Both the position numbers and the translations under genes were made by a program. This document shows, in pieces, positions 47,246 to 60,500 of a stretch of DNA of 64,000 nucleotides (positions are counted from its first letter, which is position 1; the number at the start of each line of letters is the position of its first letter). The DNA comes from Balanoglossus misakiensis. Lineage: Eukaryota > Hemichordata. The notes beneath the pieces are model-generated. The model searched no databases. It saw nothing but the letters and a program-made list of their open reading frames with translations, and was not told where the DNA came from. Where the stretch lies: positions 12,580,148-12,644,147 of the forward strand of contig CM082585.2 of the NCBI GenBank assembly GCA_040954595.2. Reading direction: 5' to 3'.

Positions 47246-47672
47246 TTACGATCGGAAGTCGCCGGCAACTTGGCCCAGATTCACCGCGCCGTTACCACTG
47301 GAAGTCGCCGGCAACTTGGCCCTGATTCACCGCGCTGTTACGACCGGAAGTCGCCGCAACTTGGCCCGGATTCACAGGAAGTCTCCGGCAACTTGGCCCA
47401 GATTCTTGCACCGTTACGACCGGAAGTCGCCGGCAACTTGGCCCAGATTCACCGCACCGTTACCACCGGAAGTCGCCGGCAACTTGGCCCTGATTCACCG
47501 CGCCGTTACGACCGGAAGTTGCCGCAACTTGGCCCGGATTCACAGGAAGTCTCCGGCAACTTGGCCCAGATTCTTGCGCCGTTACGACCGGAAGTCGCCG
47601 GCAACTTGGCCCAGATTCACCGCGCCGTTACGACCGGAAGTCGCCGGCAACTTGGCCCGGATTCACCACGCC
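47246..47672. repeat. 46-bp-family block 2 (427 bp)
   Basis: Same length and junctions as block 1. Private changes are TTACGATCGG at the start and TTGCACCGTT; otherwise closer to blocks 4 and 5. Confidence 0.9.
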
Positions 47673-48475
47673 AACCAGATACCCAACCCCTTCGACCGCC
47701 AGGCTACGGCCGGAAGTGGAGGCCAACCTGATACCCAACCCCTTCGACCGCCAGGCTACGGCCGGAAGTGGAGGCCAACCTGATACCCAACCCCTTCGAC
47801 CGCCAGGCTACGGCCGGAAGTGGAGGCCAACCTGATACCCAACACCTTCGACCGCCAGGCTACGGCCGGAAGTGGAGGCCAACCTGATACCCAACCCCTT
47901 TCGACCGCCAGGCTACGGCCGGAAGTGGAGGCCAACCTGATACCCAACCCCTTCGACCGCCAGGCTACGGCCGGAAGTGGAGGCCAACCTGATACCCAAC
48001 CCCTTCGACCGCCAGGCTACGGCCGGAAGCGGAGGCCAACCTGATACCCAACCCCTTCGACCGCCAGGCTACGGCCGGAAGTGGAGGCCAACCTGATACC
48101 CAACCCCTTCGACCGCCAGGCTACGGCCGGAAGTGGAGGCCAACCTGATACCCAACCCCTTCGACCGCCAGGCTACGGCCGGAAGTGGAGGCCAACCTGA
48201 TACCCAACCCCTTCGACCGCCAGGCTACGGCCGGAAGTGGAGGCCAACCTGATACCCAACCCCTTCGACCGCCAGGCTACGGCCGGAAGTGGAGGCCAAC
48301 CTGATACCCAACCCCTTCGACCGCCAGGCTACGGCCGGAAGTGGAGGCCAACCTGATACCCAACCCCTTCGACCGCCAGGCTACGGCCGGAAGTGGAGGC
48401 CAACCAGATACCCAACCCCTTCGACCGCCAGGCTACGGCCGGAAGTGGAGGCCAACCTGATACCCAACCCCTTCG

Positions 48476-48902
48476 TTACGACCGGAAGTCGCCGGCAACT
48501 TGGCCCAGATTCACCGCGCCGTTACCACTGGAAGTCGCCGGCAACTTGGCCCTGATTCACCGCGCTGTTACGACCGGAAGTCGCCGCAACTTGGCCCGGA
48601 TTCACAGGAAGTCTCCGGCAACTTGGCCCAGATTCTTGCGCTGTTACGACCGGAAGTCGCCGGCAACTTGGCCCAGATTCACCGCACCGTTACCACCGGA
48701 AGTCGCCGGCAACTTGGCCCTGATTCACCGCGCCGTTACGACCTGAAGTTGCCGCAACTTGGCCCGGATTCACAGGAAGTCTCCGGCAACTTGGCCCAGA
48801 TTCTTGCGCCGTTACGACCGGAAGTCACCGGCAACTTGGCCCAGATTCACCGCGCCGTTACGACCGGAAGTCGCCGGCAACTTGGCCCGGATTCACCACG
48901 CC
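48476..48902. repeat. 46-bp-family block 3 (427 bp)
   Basis: Same junctions. It carries the variants of block 1, implying duplication of a 2615-bp segment (45861 to 48476). Confidence 0.9.
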
Positions 48903-50172
48903 AACCAGATACCCAACCCCTTCGACCGCCAGGCTACGGCCGGAAGTGGAGGCCAACCTGATACCCAACCCCTTCGACCGCCAGGCTACGGCCGGAAGTG
49001 GAGGCCAACCTGATACCCAACCCCTTCGACCGCCAGGCTACGGCCGGAAGTGGAGGCCAACCTGATACCCAACCCCTTCGACCGCCAGGCTACGGCCGGA
49101 AGTGGAGGCCAACCTGATACCCAACCCCTTCGACCGCCAGGCTACGGCCGGAAGTGGAGGCCAACCAGATACCCAACCCCTTCGACCGCCAGGCTACGGC
49201 CGGAAGTGGAGGCCAACCAGATACCCAACCCCTTCGACCGCCAGGCTACGGCCGGAAGTGGAGGCCAACCTGATACCCAACCCCTTCGACCGCCAGGCTA
49301 CGGCCGGAAGTGGAGGCCAACCAGATACCCAACCCCTTCGACCGCCAGGCTACGGCCGGAAGTGGAGGCCAACCAGATACCCAACCCCTTCGACCGCCAG
49401 GCTACGGCCGGAAGTGGAGGCCAACCAGATACCCAACCCCTTCGACCGCCAGGCTACGGCCGGAAGTGGAGGCCAACCTGATACCCAACCCCTTCGACCG
49501 CCAGGCTACGGCCGGAAGTGGAGGCCAACCTGATACCCAACCCCTTCGACCGCCAGGCTACGGCCGGAAGTGGAGGCCAAACTGATACCCAACCCCTTCG
49601 ACCGCCAGGCTACGGCCGGAAGTGGAGGCCAAACTGATACCCAACCCCTTCGACCGCCAGGCTACGGCCGGAAGTGGAGGCCAACCTGATACCCAACCCC
49701 TTCGACCGCCAGGCTACGGCCGGAAGTGGAGGCCAACCTGATACCCAACCCCTTCGACCGCCAGGCTACGGCCGGAAGTGGAGGCCAACCTGATACCCAA
49801 CCCCTTCGACCGCCAGGCTACGGCCGGAAGTGGAGGCCAAACTGATACCCAACCCCTTCGACCGCCAGGCTACGGCCGGAAGTGGAGGCCAACCTGATAC
49901 CCAACCCCTTCGACCGCCAGGCTACGGCCGGAAGTGGAGGCCAACCTGATACCCAACCCCTTCGACCGCCAGGCTACGGCCGGAAGTGGAGGCCAACCTG
50001 ATACCCAACCCCTTCGACCGCCAGCCTACGGCCGGAAGTGGAGGCCAACCTGATACCCAACCCCTTCGACCGCCAGGCTACGGCCGGAAGTGGAGGCCAA
50101 CCTGATACCCAACCCCTTCGACCGCCAGGCTACGGCCGGAAGTGGAGGCCAACCTGATACCCAACCCCTTCG

Positions 50173-50599
50173 TTACGACCGGAAGTCGCCGGCAACTTGG
50201 CCCAGATTCACCGCGCCGTTACCACCGGAAGTCGCCGGCAACTTGGCCCTGATTCACCGCGCTGTTACGACCGGAAGTCGCCGCAACTTGGCCCGGATTC
50301 ACAGGAAGTCTCCGGCAACTTGGCCCAGATTCTTGCGCCGTTACGACCGGAAGTCGCCGGCAACTTGGCCCAGATTCACCGCACCGTTACCACCGGAAGT
50401 CGCCGGCAACTTGGCCCTGATTCACCGCGCCGTTACGACCGGAAGTTGCCGCAACTTGGCCCGGATTCACAGGAAGTCTCCGGCAACTTGGCCCAGATTC
50501 TTGCGCCGTTACGACCGGAAGTCGCCGGCAACTTGGCCCAGATTCACCGCGCCGTTACGACCGGAAGTCGCCGGCAACTTGGCCCGGATTCACCACGCC
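50173..50599. repeat. 46-bp-family block 4 (427 bp)
   Basis: Same junctions; differs from the others by ACCACCGGAAG near its start. It begins 1697 bp after block 3. Confidence 0.9.
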
Positions 50600-51869
50600 A
50601 ACCAGATACCCAACCCCTTCGACCGCCAGGCTACGGCCGGAAGTGGAGGCCAACCTGATACCCAACCCCTTCGACCGCCAGGCTACGGCCGGAAGTGGAG
50701 GCCAACCAGATACCCAACCCCTTCGACCGCCAGGCTACGGCCGGAAGTGGAGGCCAACCAGATACCCAACCCCTTCGACCGCCAGGCTACGGCCGGAAGT
50801 GGAGGCCAACCTGATACCCAACCCCTTCGACCGCCAGGCTACGGCCGGAAGTGGAGGCCAACCTTATACCCAACCCCTTCGACCGCCAGGCTACGGCCGG
50901 AAGTGGAGGCCAACCAGATACCCAACCCCTTCGACCGCCAGGCTACGGCCGGAAGTGGAGGCCAACCAGATACCCAACCCCTTCGACCGCCAGGCTACGG
51001 CCGGAAGTGGAGGCCAACCTGATACCCAACCCCTTCGACCGCCAGGCTACGGCCGGAAGTGGAGGCCAACCTGATACCCAACCCCTTCGACCGCCAGGCT
51101 ACGGCCGGAAGTGGAGGCCAAACTGATACCCAACCCCTTCGACCGCCAGGCTACGGCCGGAAGTGGAGGCCAACCTGATACCCAACCCCTTCGACCGCCA
51201 GGCTACGGCCGGAAGTGGAGGCCAACCTGATACCCAACCCCTTCGACCGCCAGGCTACGGCCGGAAGTGGAGGCCAACCTGATACCCAACCCCTTCGACC
51301 GCCAGGCTACGGCCGGAAGTGGAGGCCAACCTGATACCCAACCCCTTCGACCGCCAGGCTACGGCCGGAAGTGGAGGCCAACCTGATACCCAACCCCTTC
51401 GACCGCCAGGCTACGGCCGGAAGTGGAGGCCAACCTGATACCCAACCCCTTCGACCGCCAGGCTACGGCCGGAAGTGGAGGCCAACCTTATACCCAACCC
51501 CTTCGACCGCCAGGCTACGGCCGGAAGTGGAGGCCAACCTGATACCCAACCCCTTCGACCGCCAGGCTACGGCCGGAAGTGGAGGCCAACCTGATACCCA
51601 ACCCCTTCGACCGCCAGGCTACGGCCGGAAGTGGAGGCCAACCTGATACCCAACCCCTTCGACCGCCAGGCTACGGCCGGAAGTGGAGGCCAACCTGATA
51701 CCCAACCCCTTCGACCGCCAGGCTACGGCCGGAAGTGGAGGCCAACCTGATACCCAACCCCTTCGACCGCCAGGCTACGGCCGGAAGTGGAGGCCAACCT
51801 GATACCCAACCCCTTCGACCGCCAGGCTACGGCCGGAAGTGGAGGCCAACCTGATACCCAACCCCTTCG

Positions 51870-52296
51870 TTACGACCGGAAGTCGCCGGCAACTTGGCCC
51901 AGATTCACCGCGCCGTTACCACTGGAAGTCGCCGGCAACTTGGCCCTGATTCACCGCGCTGTTACGACCGGAAGTCGCCGCAACTTGGCCCGGATTCACA
52001 GGAAGTCTCCGGCAACTTGGCCCAGATTCTTGCGCCGTTACGACCGGAAGTCGCCGGCAACTTGGCCCAGATTCACCGCACCGTTACCACCGGAAGTCGC
52101 CGGCAACTTGGCCCTGATTCACCGCGCCGTTACGACCGGAAGTTGCCGCAACTTGGCCCGGATTCACAGGAAGTCTCCGGCAACTTGGCCCAGATTCTTG
52201 CGCCGTTACGACCGGAAGTCGCCGGCAACTTGGCCCAGATTCACCGCGCCGTTACGACCGGAAGTCGCCGGCAACTTGGCCCGGATTCACCACGCC
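51870..52296. repeat. 46-bp-family block 5 (427 bp)
   Basis: Same junctions; starts exactly 1697 bp after block 4. It is the last block before the homogenised GCGG subfamily. Confidence 0.9.
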
Positions 52297-52389
52297 AACC
52301 AGATACCCAACCCCTTCGACCGCCAGGCTACGGCCGGAAGTGGAGGCCAACCTGATACCCAACCCCTTCGACCGCCAGGCTACGGCCGG

Positions 52390-55300
52390 AAGCGGAGGCC
52401 AACCTGATACCCAACCCCTTCGACCGCCAGGCTACGGCCGGAAGCGGAGGCCAACCTGATACCCAACCCCTTCGACCGCCAGGCTACGGCCGGAAGCGGA
52501 GGCCAACCTGATACCCAACCCCTTCGACCGCCAGGCTACGGCCGGAAGCGGAGGCCAACCTGATACCCAACCCCTTCGACCGCCAGGCTACGGCCGGAAG
52601 CGGAGGCCAACCTGATACCCAACCCCTTCGACCGCCAGGCTACGGCCGGAAGCGGAGGCCAACCTGATACCCAACCCCTTCGACCGCCAGGCTACGGCCG
52701 GAAGCGGAGGCCAACCTGATACCCAACCCCTTCGACCGCCAGGCTACGGCCGGAAGCGGAGGCCAACCTGATACCCAACCCCTTCGACCGCCAGGCTACG
52801 GCCGGAAGCGGAGGCCAACCTGATACCCAACCCCTTCGACCGCCAGGCTACGGCCGGAAGCGGAGGCCAACCAGATACCCAACCCCTTCGACCGCCAGGC
52901 TACGGCCGGAAGCGGAGGCCAACCAGATACCCAACCCCTTCGACCGCCAGGCTACGGCCGGAAGCGGAGGCCAACCTGATACCCAACCCCTTCGACCGCC
53001 AGGCTACGGCCGGAAGCGGAGGCCAACCTGATACCCAACCCCTTCGACCGCCAGGCTACGGCCGGAAGCGGAGGCCAACCTGATACCCAACCCCTTCGAC
53101 CGCCAGGCTACGGCCGGAAGCGGAGGCCAACCTGATACCCAACCCCTTCGACCGCCAGGCTACGGCCGGAAGCGGAGGCCAACCTGATACCCAACCCCTT
53201 CGACCGCCAGGCTACGGCCGGAAGCGGAGGCCAACCTGATACCCAACCCCTTCGACCGCCAGGCTACGGCCGGAAGCGGAGGCCAACCTGATACCCAACC
53301 CCTTCGACCGCCAGGCTACGGCCGGAAGCGGAGGCCAACCTGATACCCAACCCCTTCGACCGCCAGGCTACGGCCGGAAGCGGAGGACAACCTGATACCC
53401 AACCCCTTCGACCGCCAGGCTACGGCCGGAAGCGGAGGACAACCTGATACCCAACCCCTTCGACCGCCAGGCTACGGCCGGAAGCGGAGGCCAACCTGAT
53501 ACCCAACCCCTTCGACCGCCAGGCTACGGCCGGAAGCGGAGGCCAACCTGATACCCAACCCCTTCGACCGCCAGGCTACGGCCGGAAGCGGAGGCCAACC
53601 TGATACCCAACCCCTTCGACCGCCAGGCTACGGCCGGAAGCGGAGGCCAACCTGATACCCAACCCCTTCGACCGCCAGGCTACGGCCGGAAGCGGAGGCC
53701 AACCTGATACCCAACCCCTTCGACCGCCAGGCTACGGCCGGAAGCGGAGGCCAACCTGATACCCAACCCCTTCGACCGCCAGGCTACGGCCGGAAGCGGA
53801 GGCCAACCTGATACCCAACCCCTTCGACCGCCAGGCTACGGCCGGAAGCGGAGGCCAACCTGATACCCAACCCCTTCGACCGCCAGGCTACGGCCGGAAG
53901 CGGAGGCCAACCTGATACCCAACCCCTTCGACCGCCAGGCTACGGCCGGAAGCGGAGGCCAACCTGATACCCAACCCCTTCGACCGCCAGGCTACGGCCG
54001 GAAGCGGAGGCCAACCTGATACCCAACCCCTTCGACCGCCAGGCTACGGCCGGAAGCGGAGGCCAACCTGATACCCAACCCCTTCGACCGCCAGGCTACG
54101 GCCGGAAGCGGAGGCCAACCTGATACCCAACCCCTTCGACCGCCAGGCTACGGCCGGAAGCGGAGGCCAACCTGATACCCAACCCCTTCGACCGCCAGGC
54201 TACGGCCGGAAGCGGAGGCCAACCTGATACCCAACCCCTTCGACCGCCAGGCTACGGCCGGAAGCGGAGGCCAACCTGATACCCAACCCCTTCGACCGCC
54301 AGGCTACGGCCGGAAGCGGAGGCCAACCTGATACCCAACCCCTTCGACCGCCAGGCTACGGCCGGAAGCGGAGGCCAACCTGATACCCAACCCCTTCGAC
54401 CGCCAGGCTACTGCCGGAAGCGGAGGCCAACCTGATACCCAACCCCTTCGACCGCCAGGCTACGGCCGGAAGCGGAGGCCAACCAGATACCCAACCCCTT
54501 CGACCGCCAGGCTACGGCCGGAAGCGGAGGCCAACCAGATACCCAACCCCTTCGACCGCCAGGCTACGGCCGGAAGCGGAGGCCAACCTGATACCCAACC
54601 CCTTCGACCGCCAGGCTACGGCCGGAAGCGGAGGCCAACCTGATACCCAACCCCTTCGACCGCCAGGCTACGGCCGGAAGCGGAGGCCAACCTGATACCC
54701 AACCCCTTCGACCGCCAGGCTACGGCCGGAAGCGGAGGCCAACCTGATACCCAACCCCTTCGACCGCCAGGCTACGGCCGGAAGCGGAGGCCAACCTGAT
54801 ACCCAACCCCTTCGACCGCCAGGCTACGGCCGGAAGCGGAGGCCAACCTGATACCCAACCCCTTCGACCGCCAGGCTACGGCCGGAAGCGGAGGCCAACC
54901 TGATACCCAACCCCTTCGACCGCCAGGCTACGGCCGGAAGCGGAGGCCAACCTGATACCCAACCCCTTCGACCGCCAGGCTACGGCCGGAAGCGGAGGCC
55001 AACCTGATACCCAACCCCTTCGACCGCCAGGCTACGGCCGGAAGCGGAGGCCAACCTGATACCCAACCCCTTCGACCGCCAGGCTACGGCCGGAAGCGGA
55101 GGCCAACCTGATACCCAACCCCTTCGACCGCCAGGCTACGGCCGGAAGCGGAGGACAACCTGATACCCAACCCCTTCGACCGCCAGGCTACGGCCGGAAG
55201 CGGAGGACAACCTGATACCCAACCCCTTCGACCGCCAGGCTACGGCCGGAAGCGGAGGCCAACCTGATACCCAACCCCTTCGACCGCCAGGCTACGGCCG

Positions 55301-57555
55301 GAAGCGGAGGCCAACCTGATACCCAACCCCTTCGACCGCCAGGCTACGGCCGGAAGCGGAGGCCAACCTGATACCCAACCCCTTCGACCGCCAGGCTACG
55401 GCCGGAAGCGGAGGCCAACCTGATACCCAACCCCTTCGACCGCCAGGCTACGGCCGGAAGCGGAGGCCAACCTGATACCCAACCCCTTCGACCGCCAGGC
55501 TACGGCCGGAAGCGGAGGCCAACCTGATACCCAACCCCTTCGACCGCCAGGCTACGGCCGGAAGCGGAGGCCAACCTGATACCCAACCCCTTCGACCGCC
55601 AGGCTACGGCCGGAAGCGGAGGCCAACCTGATACCCAACCCCTTCGACCGCCAGGCTACGGCCGGAAGCGGAGGCCAACCTGATACCCAACCCCTTCGAC
55701 CGCCAGGCTACGGCCGGAAGCGGAGGCCAACCTGATACCCAACCCCTTCGACCGCCAGGCTACGGCCGGAAGCGGAGGCCAACCTGATACCCAACCCCTT
55801 CGACCGCCAGGCTACGGCCGGAAGCGGAGGCCAACCTGATACCCAACCCCTTCGACCGCCAGGCTACGGCCGGAAGCGGAGGCCAACCTGATACCCAACC
55901 CCTTCGACCGCCAGGCTACGGCCGGAAGCGGAGGCCAACCTGATACCCAACCCCTTCGACCGCCAGGCTACGGCCGGAAGCGGAGGCCAACCTGATACCC
56001 AACCCCTTCGACCGCCAGGCTACGGCCGGAAGCGGAGGCCAACCTGATACCCAACCCCTTCGACCGCCAGGCTACGGCCGGAAGCGGAGGCCAACCTGAT
56101 ACCCAACCCCTTCGACCGCCAGGCTACGGCCGGAAGCGGAGGCCAACCTGATACCCAACCCCTTCGACCGCCAGGCTACGGCCGGAAGCGGAGGCCAACC
56201 TGATACCCAACCCCTTCGACCGCCAGGCTACGGCCGGAAGCGGAGGCCAACCTGATACCCAACCCCTTCGACCGCCAGGCTACGGCCGGAAGCGGAGGCC
56301 AACCTGATACCCAACCCCTTCGACCGCCAGGCTACGGCCGGAAGCGGAGGCCAACCTGATACCCAACCCCTTCGACCGCCAGGCTACGGCCGGAAGCGGA
56401 GGCCAACCTGATACCCAACCCCTTCGACCGCCAGGCTACGGCCGGAAGCGGAGGCCAACCTGATACCCAACCCCTTCGACCGCCAGGCTACGGCCGGAAG
56501 CGGAGGCCAACCTGATACCCAACCCCTTCGACCGCCAGGCTACGGCCGGAAGCGGAGGCCAACCTGATACCCAACCCCTTCGACCGCCAGGCTACGGCCG
56601 GAAGCGGAGGCCAACCTGATACCCAACCCCTTCGACCGCCAGGCTACGGCCGGAAGCGGAGGCCAACCTGATACCCAACCCCTTCGACCGCCAGGCTACG
56701 GCCGGAAGCGGAGGCCAACCTGATACCCAACCCCTTCGACCGCCAGGCTACGGCCGGAAGCGGAGGCCAACCTGATACCCAACCCCTTCGACCGCCAGGC
56801 TACGGCCGGAAGCGGAGGCCAACCTGATACCCAACCCCTTCGACCGCCAGGCTACGGCCGGAAGCGGAGGCCAACCTGATACCCAACCCCTTCGACCGCC
56901 AGGCTACGGCCGGAAGCGGAGGCCAACCTGATACCCAACCCCTTCGACCGCCAGGCTACGGCCGGAAGCGGAGGCCAACCTGATACCCAACCCCTTCGAC
57001 CGCCAGGCTACGGCCGGAAGCGGAGGCCAACCTGATACCCAACCCCTTCGACCGCCAGGCTACGGCCGGAAGCGGAGGCCAACCTGATACCCAACCCCTT
57101 CGACCGCCAGGCTACGGCCGGAAGCGGAGGCCAACCTGATACCCAACCCCTTCGACCGCCAGGCTACGGCCGGAAGCGGAGGCCAACCAGATACCCAACC
57201 CCTTCGACCGCCAGGCTACGGCCGGAAGCGGAGGCCAACCTGATACCCAACCCCTTCGACCGCCAGGCTACGGCCGGAAGCGGAGGCCAACCTGATACCC
57301 AACCCCTTCGACCGCCAGGCTACGGCCGGAAGCGGAGGCCAACCTGATACCCAACCCCTTCGACCGCCAGGCTACGGCCGGAAGCGGAGGCCAACCTGAT
57401 ACCCAACCCCTTCGACCGCCAGGCTACGGCCGGAAGCGGAGGCCAACCTGATACCCAACCCCTTCGCCCGCCAGGCTACGGCCGGAAGCGGAGGCCAACC
57501 TGATACCCAACCCCTTCGACCGCCAGGCTACGACCAGAAGCGGAGGCCAACCCGG
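52390..57555. repeat. 52-bp satellite, homogenised GCGG subfamily, about 99 copies
   Basis: From 52390 nearly every unit reads GGAAGCGGAGG instead of GGAAGTGGAGG, with almost no other differences. Pairs of adjacent variant units (CCAACCAGAT twice; GAGGACAACC twice) occur at 52.87/53.39 kb and again at 54.48/55.15 kb, implying internal duplication of about 1.6-1.8 kb. The array ends in a diverged unit (CGACCAGAAGCGG). Confidence 0.95.
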
Positions 57556-57569
57556 CCCCCTTAGAGTTC

Positions 57570-60500
57570 CAGTCTGGGGTTAGGATTAGGGTTAGGTCTC
57601 CAGTCCAGGGCTCCTCGGCTAGGATTAGGGTTAGGGTTGCAGTCTGGGGTTAGGATTAGGGTTAGGTCTCCAGTCCAGGGCTCCTCGGCTAGGATTAGGG
57701 TTAGGGTTGCAGTCTGGGGTTAGGATTAGGGTTAGGTCTCCAGTCCAGGGCTCCTCGGCTAGGATTAGGGTTAGGGTTGCAGTCTGGGGTTAGGATTAGG
57801 GTTAGGTCTCCAGTCCAGGGCTCCTCGGCTAGGATTAGGGTTAGGGTTGCAGTCTGGGGTTAGGATTAGGGTTAGGTCTCCAGTCCAGGGCTCCTCGGCT
57901 AGGATTAGGGTTAGGGTTGCAGTCTGGGGTTAGGATTAGGGTTAGGTCTCCAGTCCAGGGCTCCTCGGCTAGGATTAGGGTTAGGGTTGCAGTCTGGGGT
58001 TAGGATTAGGGTTAGGTCTCCAGTCCAGGGCTCCTCGGCTAGGATTAGGGTTAGGGTTGCAGTCTGGGGTTAGGATTAGGGTTAGGTCTCCAGTCCAGGG
58101 CTCCTCGGCTAGGATTAGGGTTAGGGTTGCAGTCTGGGGTTAGGATTAGGGTTAGGTCTCCAGTCCAGGGCTCCTCGGCTAGGATTAGGGTTAGGGTTGC
58201 AGTCTGGGGTTAGGATTAGGGTTAGGTCTCCAGTCCAGGGCTCCTCGGCTAGGATTAGGGTTAGGGTTGCAGTCTGGGGTTAGGATTAGGGTTAGGTCTC
58301 CAGTCCAGGGCTCCTCGGCTAGGATTAGGGTTAGGGTTGCAGTCTGGGGTTAGGATTAGGGTTAGGTCTCCAGTCCAGGGCTCCTCGGCTAGGATTAGGG
58401 TTAGGGTTGCAGTCTGGGGTTAGGATTAGGGTTAGGTCTCCAGTCCAGGGCTCCTCGGCTAGGATTAGGGTTAGGGTTGCAGTCTGGGGTTAGGATTAGG
58501 GTTAGGTCTCCAGTCCAGGGCTCCTCGGCTAGGATTAGGGTTAGGGTTGCAGTCTGGGGTTAGGATTAGGGTTAGGTCTCCAGTCCAGGGCTCCTCGGCT
58601 AGGATTAGGGTTAGGGTTGCAGTCTGGGGTTAGGATTAGGGTTAGGTCTCCAGTCCAGGGCTCCTCGGCTAGGATTAGGGTTAGGGTTGCAGTCTGGGGT
58701 TAGGATTAGGGTTAGGTCTCCAGTCCAGGGCTCCTCGGCTAGGATTAGGGTTAGGGTTGCAGTCTGGGGTTAGGATTAGGGTTAGGTCTCCAGTCCAGGG
58801 CTCCTCGGCTAGGATTAGGGTTAGGGTTGCAGTCTGGGGTTAGGATTAGGGTTAGGTCTCCAGTCCAGGGCTCCTCGGCTAGGATTAGGGTTAGGGTTGC
58901 AGTCTGGGGTTAGGATTAGGGTTAGGTCTCCAGTCCAGGGCTCCTCGGCTAGGATTAGGGTTAGGGTTGCAGTCTGGGGTTAGGATTAGGGTTAGGTCTC
59001 CAGTCCAGGGCTCCTCGGCTAGGATTAGGGTTAGGGTTGCAGTCTGGGGTTAGGATTAGGGTTAGGTCTCCAGTCCAGGGCTCCTCGGCTAGGATTAGGG
59101 TTAGGGTTGCAGTCTGGGGTTAGGATTAGGGTTAGGTCTCCAGTCCAGGGCTCCTCGGCTAGGATTAGGGTTAGGGTTGCAGTCTGGGGTTAGGATTAGG
59201 GTTAGGTCTCCAGTCCAGGGCTCCTCGGCTAGGATTAGGGTTAGGGTTGCAGTCTGGGGTTAGGATTAGGGTTAGGTCTCCAGTCCAGGGCTCCTCGGCT
59301 AGGATTAGGGTTAGGGTTGCAGTCTGGGGTTAGGATTAGGGTTAGGTCTCCAGTCCAGGGCTCCTCGGCTAGGATTAGGGTTAGGGTTGCAGTCTGGGGT
59401 TAGGATTAGGGTTAGGTCTCCAGTCCAGGGCTCCTCGGCTAGGATTAGGGTTAGGGTTGCAGTCTGGGGTTAGGATTAGGGTTAGGTCTCCAGTCCAGGG
59501 CTCCTCGGCTAGGATTAGGGTTAGGGTTGCAGTCTGGGGTTAGGATTAGGGTTAGGTCTCCAGTCCAGGGCTCCTCGGCTAGGATTAGGGTTAGGGTTGC
59601 AGTCTGGGGTTAGGATTAGGGTTAGGTCTCCAGTCCAGGGCTCCTCGGCTAGGATTAGGGTTAGGGTTGCAGTCTGGGGTTAGGATTAGGGTTAGGTCTC
59701 CAGTCCAGGGCTCCTCGGCTAGGATTAGGGTTAGGGTTGCAGTCTGGGGTTAGGATTAGGGTTAGGTCTCCAGTCCAGGGCTCCTCGGCTAGGATTAGGG
59801 TTAGGGTTGCAGTCTGGGGTTAGGATTAGGGTTAGGTCTCCAGTCCAGGGCTCCTCGGCTAGGATTAGGGTTAGGGTTGCAGTCTGGGGTTAGGATTAGG
59901 GTTAGGTCTCCAGTCCAGGGCTCCTCGGCTAGGATTAGGGTTAGGGTTGCAGTCTGGGGTTAGGATTAGGGTTAGGTCTCCAGTCCAGGGCTCCTCGGCT
60001 AGGATTAGGGTTAGGGTTGCAGTCTGGGGTTAGGATTAGGGTTAGGTCTCCAGTCCAGGGCTCCTCGGCTAGGATTAGGGTTAGGGTTGCAGTCTGGGGT
60101 TAGGATTAGGGTTAGGTCTCCAGTCCAGGGCTCCTCGGCTAGGATTAGGGTTAGGGTTGCAGTCTGGGGTTAGGATTAGGGTTAGGTCTCCAGTCCAGGG
60201 CTCCTCGGCTAGGATTAGGGTTGCAGTCTGGGGTTAGGATTAGGGTTAGGTCTCCAGTCCAGGGCTCCTCGGCTAGGATTAGGGTTAGGGTTGCAGTCTG
60301 GGGTTAGGATTAGGGTTAGGTCTCCAGTCCAGGGCTCCTCGGCTAGGATTAGGGTTAGGGTTGCAGTCTGGGGTTAGGATTAGGGTTAGGTCTCCAGTCC
60401 AGGGCTCCTCGGCTAGGATTAGGGTTAGGGTTGCAGTCTGGGGTTAGGATTAGGGTTAGGTCTCCAGTCCAGGGCTCCTCGGCTAGGATTAGGGTTGCAG

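Larger units (their letters stand above)
45215..52389. repeat. 52-bp satellite, GTGG subfamily, interrupted by five 427-bp blocks
   Basis: The unit contains TACCCAACCCCTTCGACCGC, CAGGCTACGGCCGGAAG and TGGAGGCCAACC. Runs of this unit alternate with 427-bp blocks of the 46-bp family. Within-run variants are CCAACCAGAT, CCAACTTAT-like and CCAAACTGAT forms. Confidence 0.95.

Noticed and set aside
43297-57555. CRISPR-like array
   Set aside because: Units are contiguous with no unique spacers, in a eukaryotic subtelomere; this is satellite DNA.
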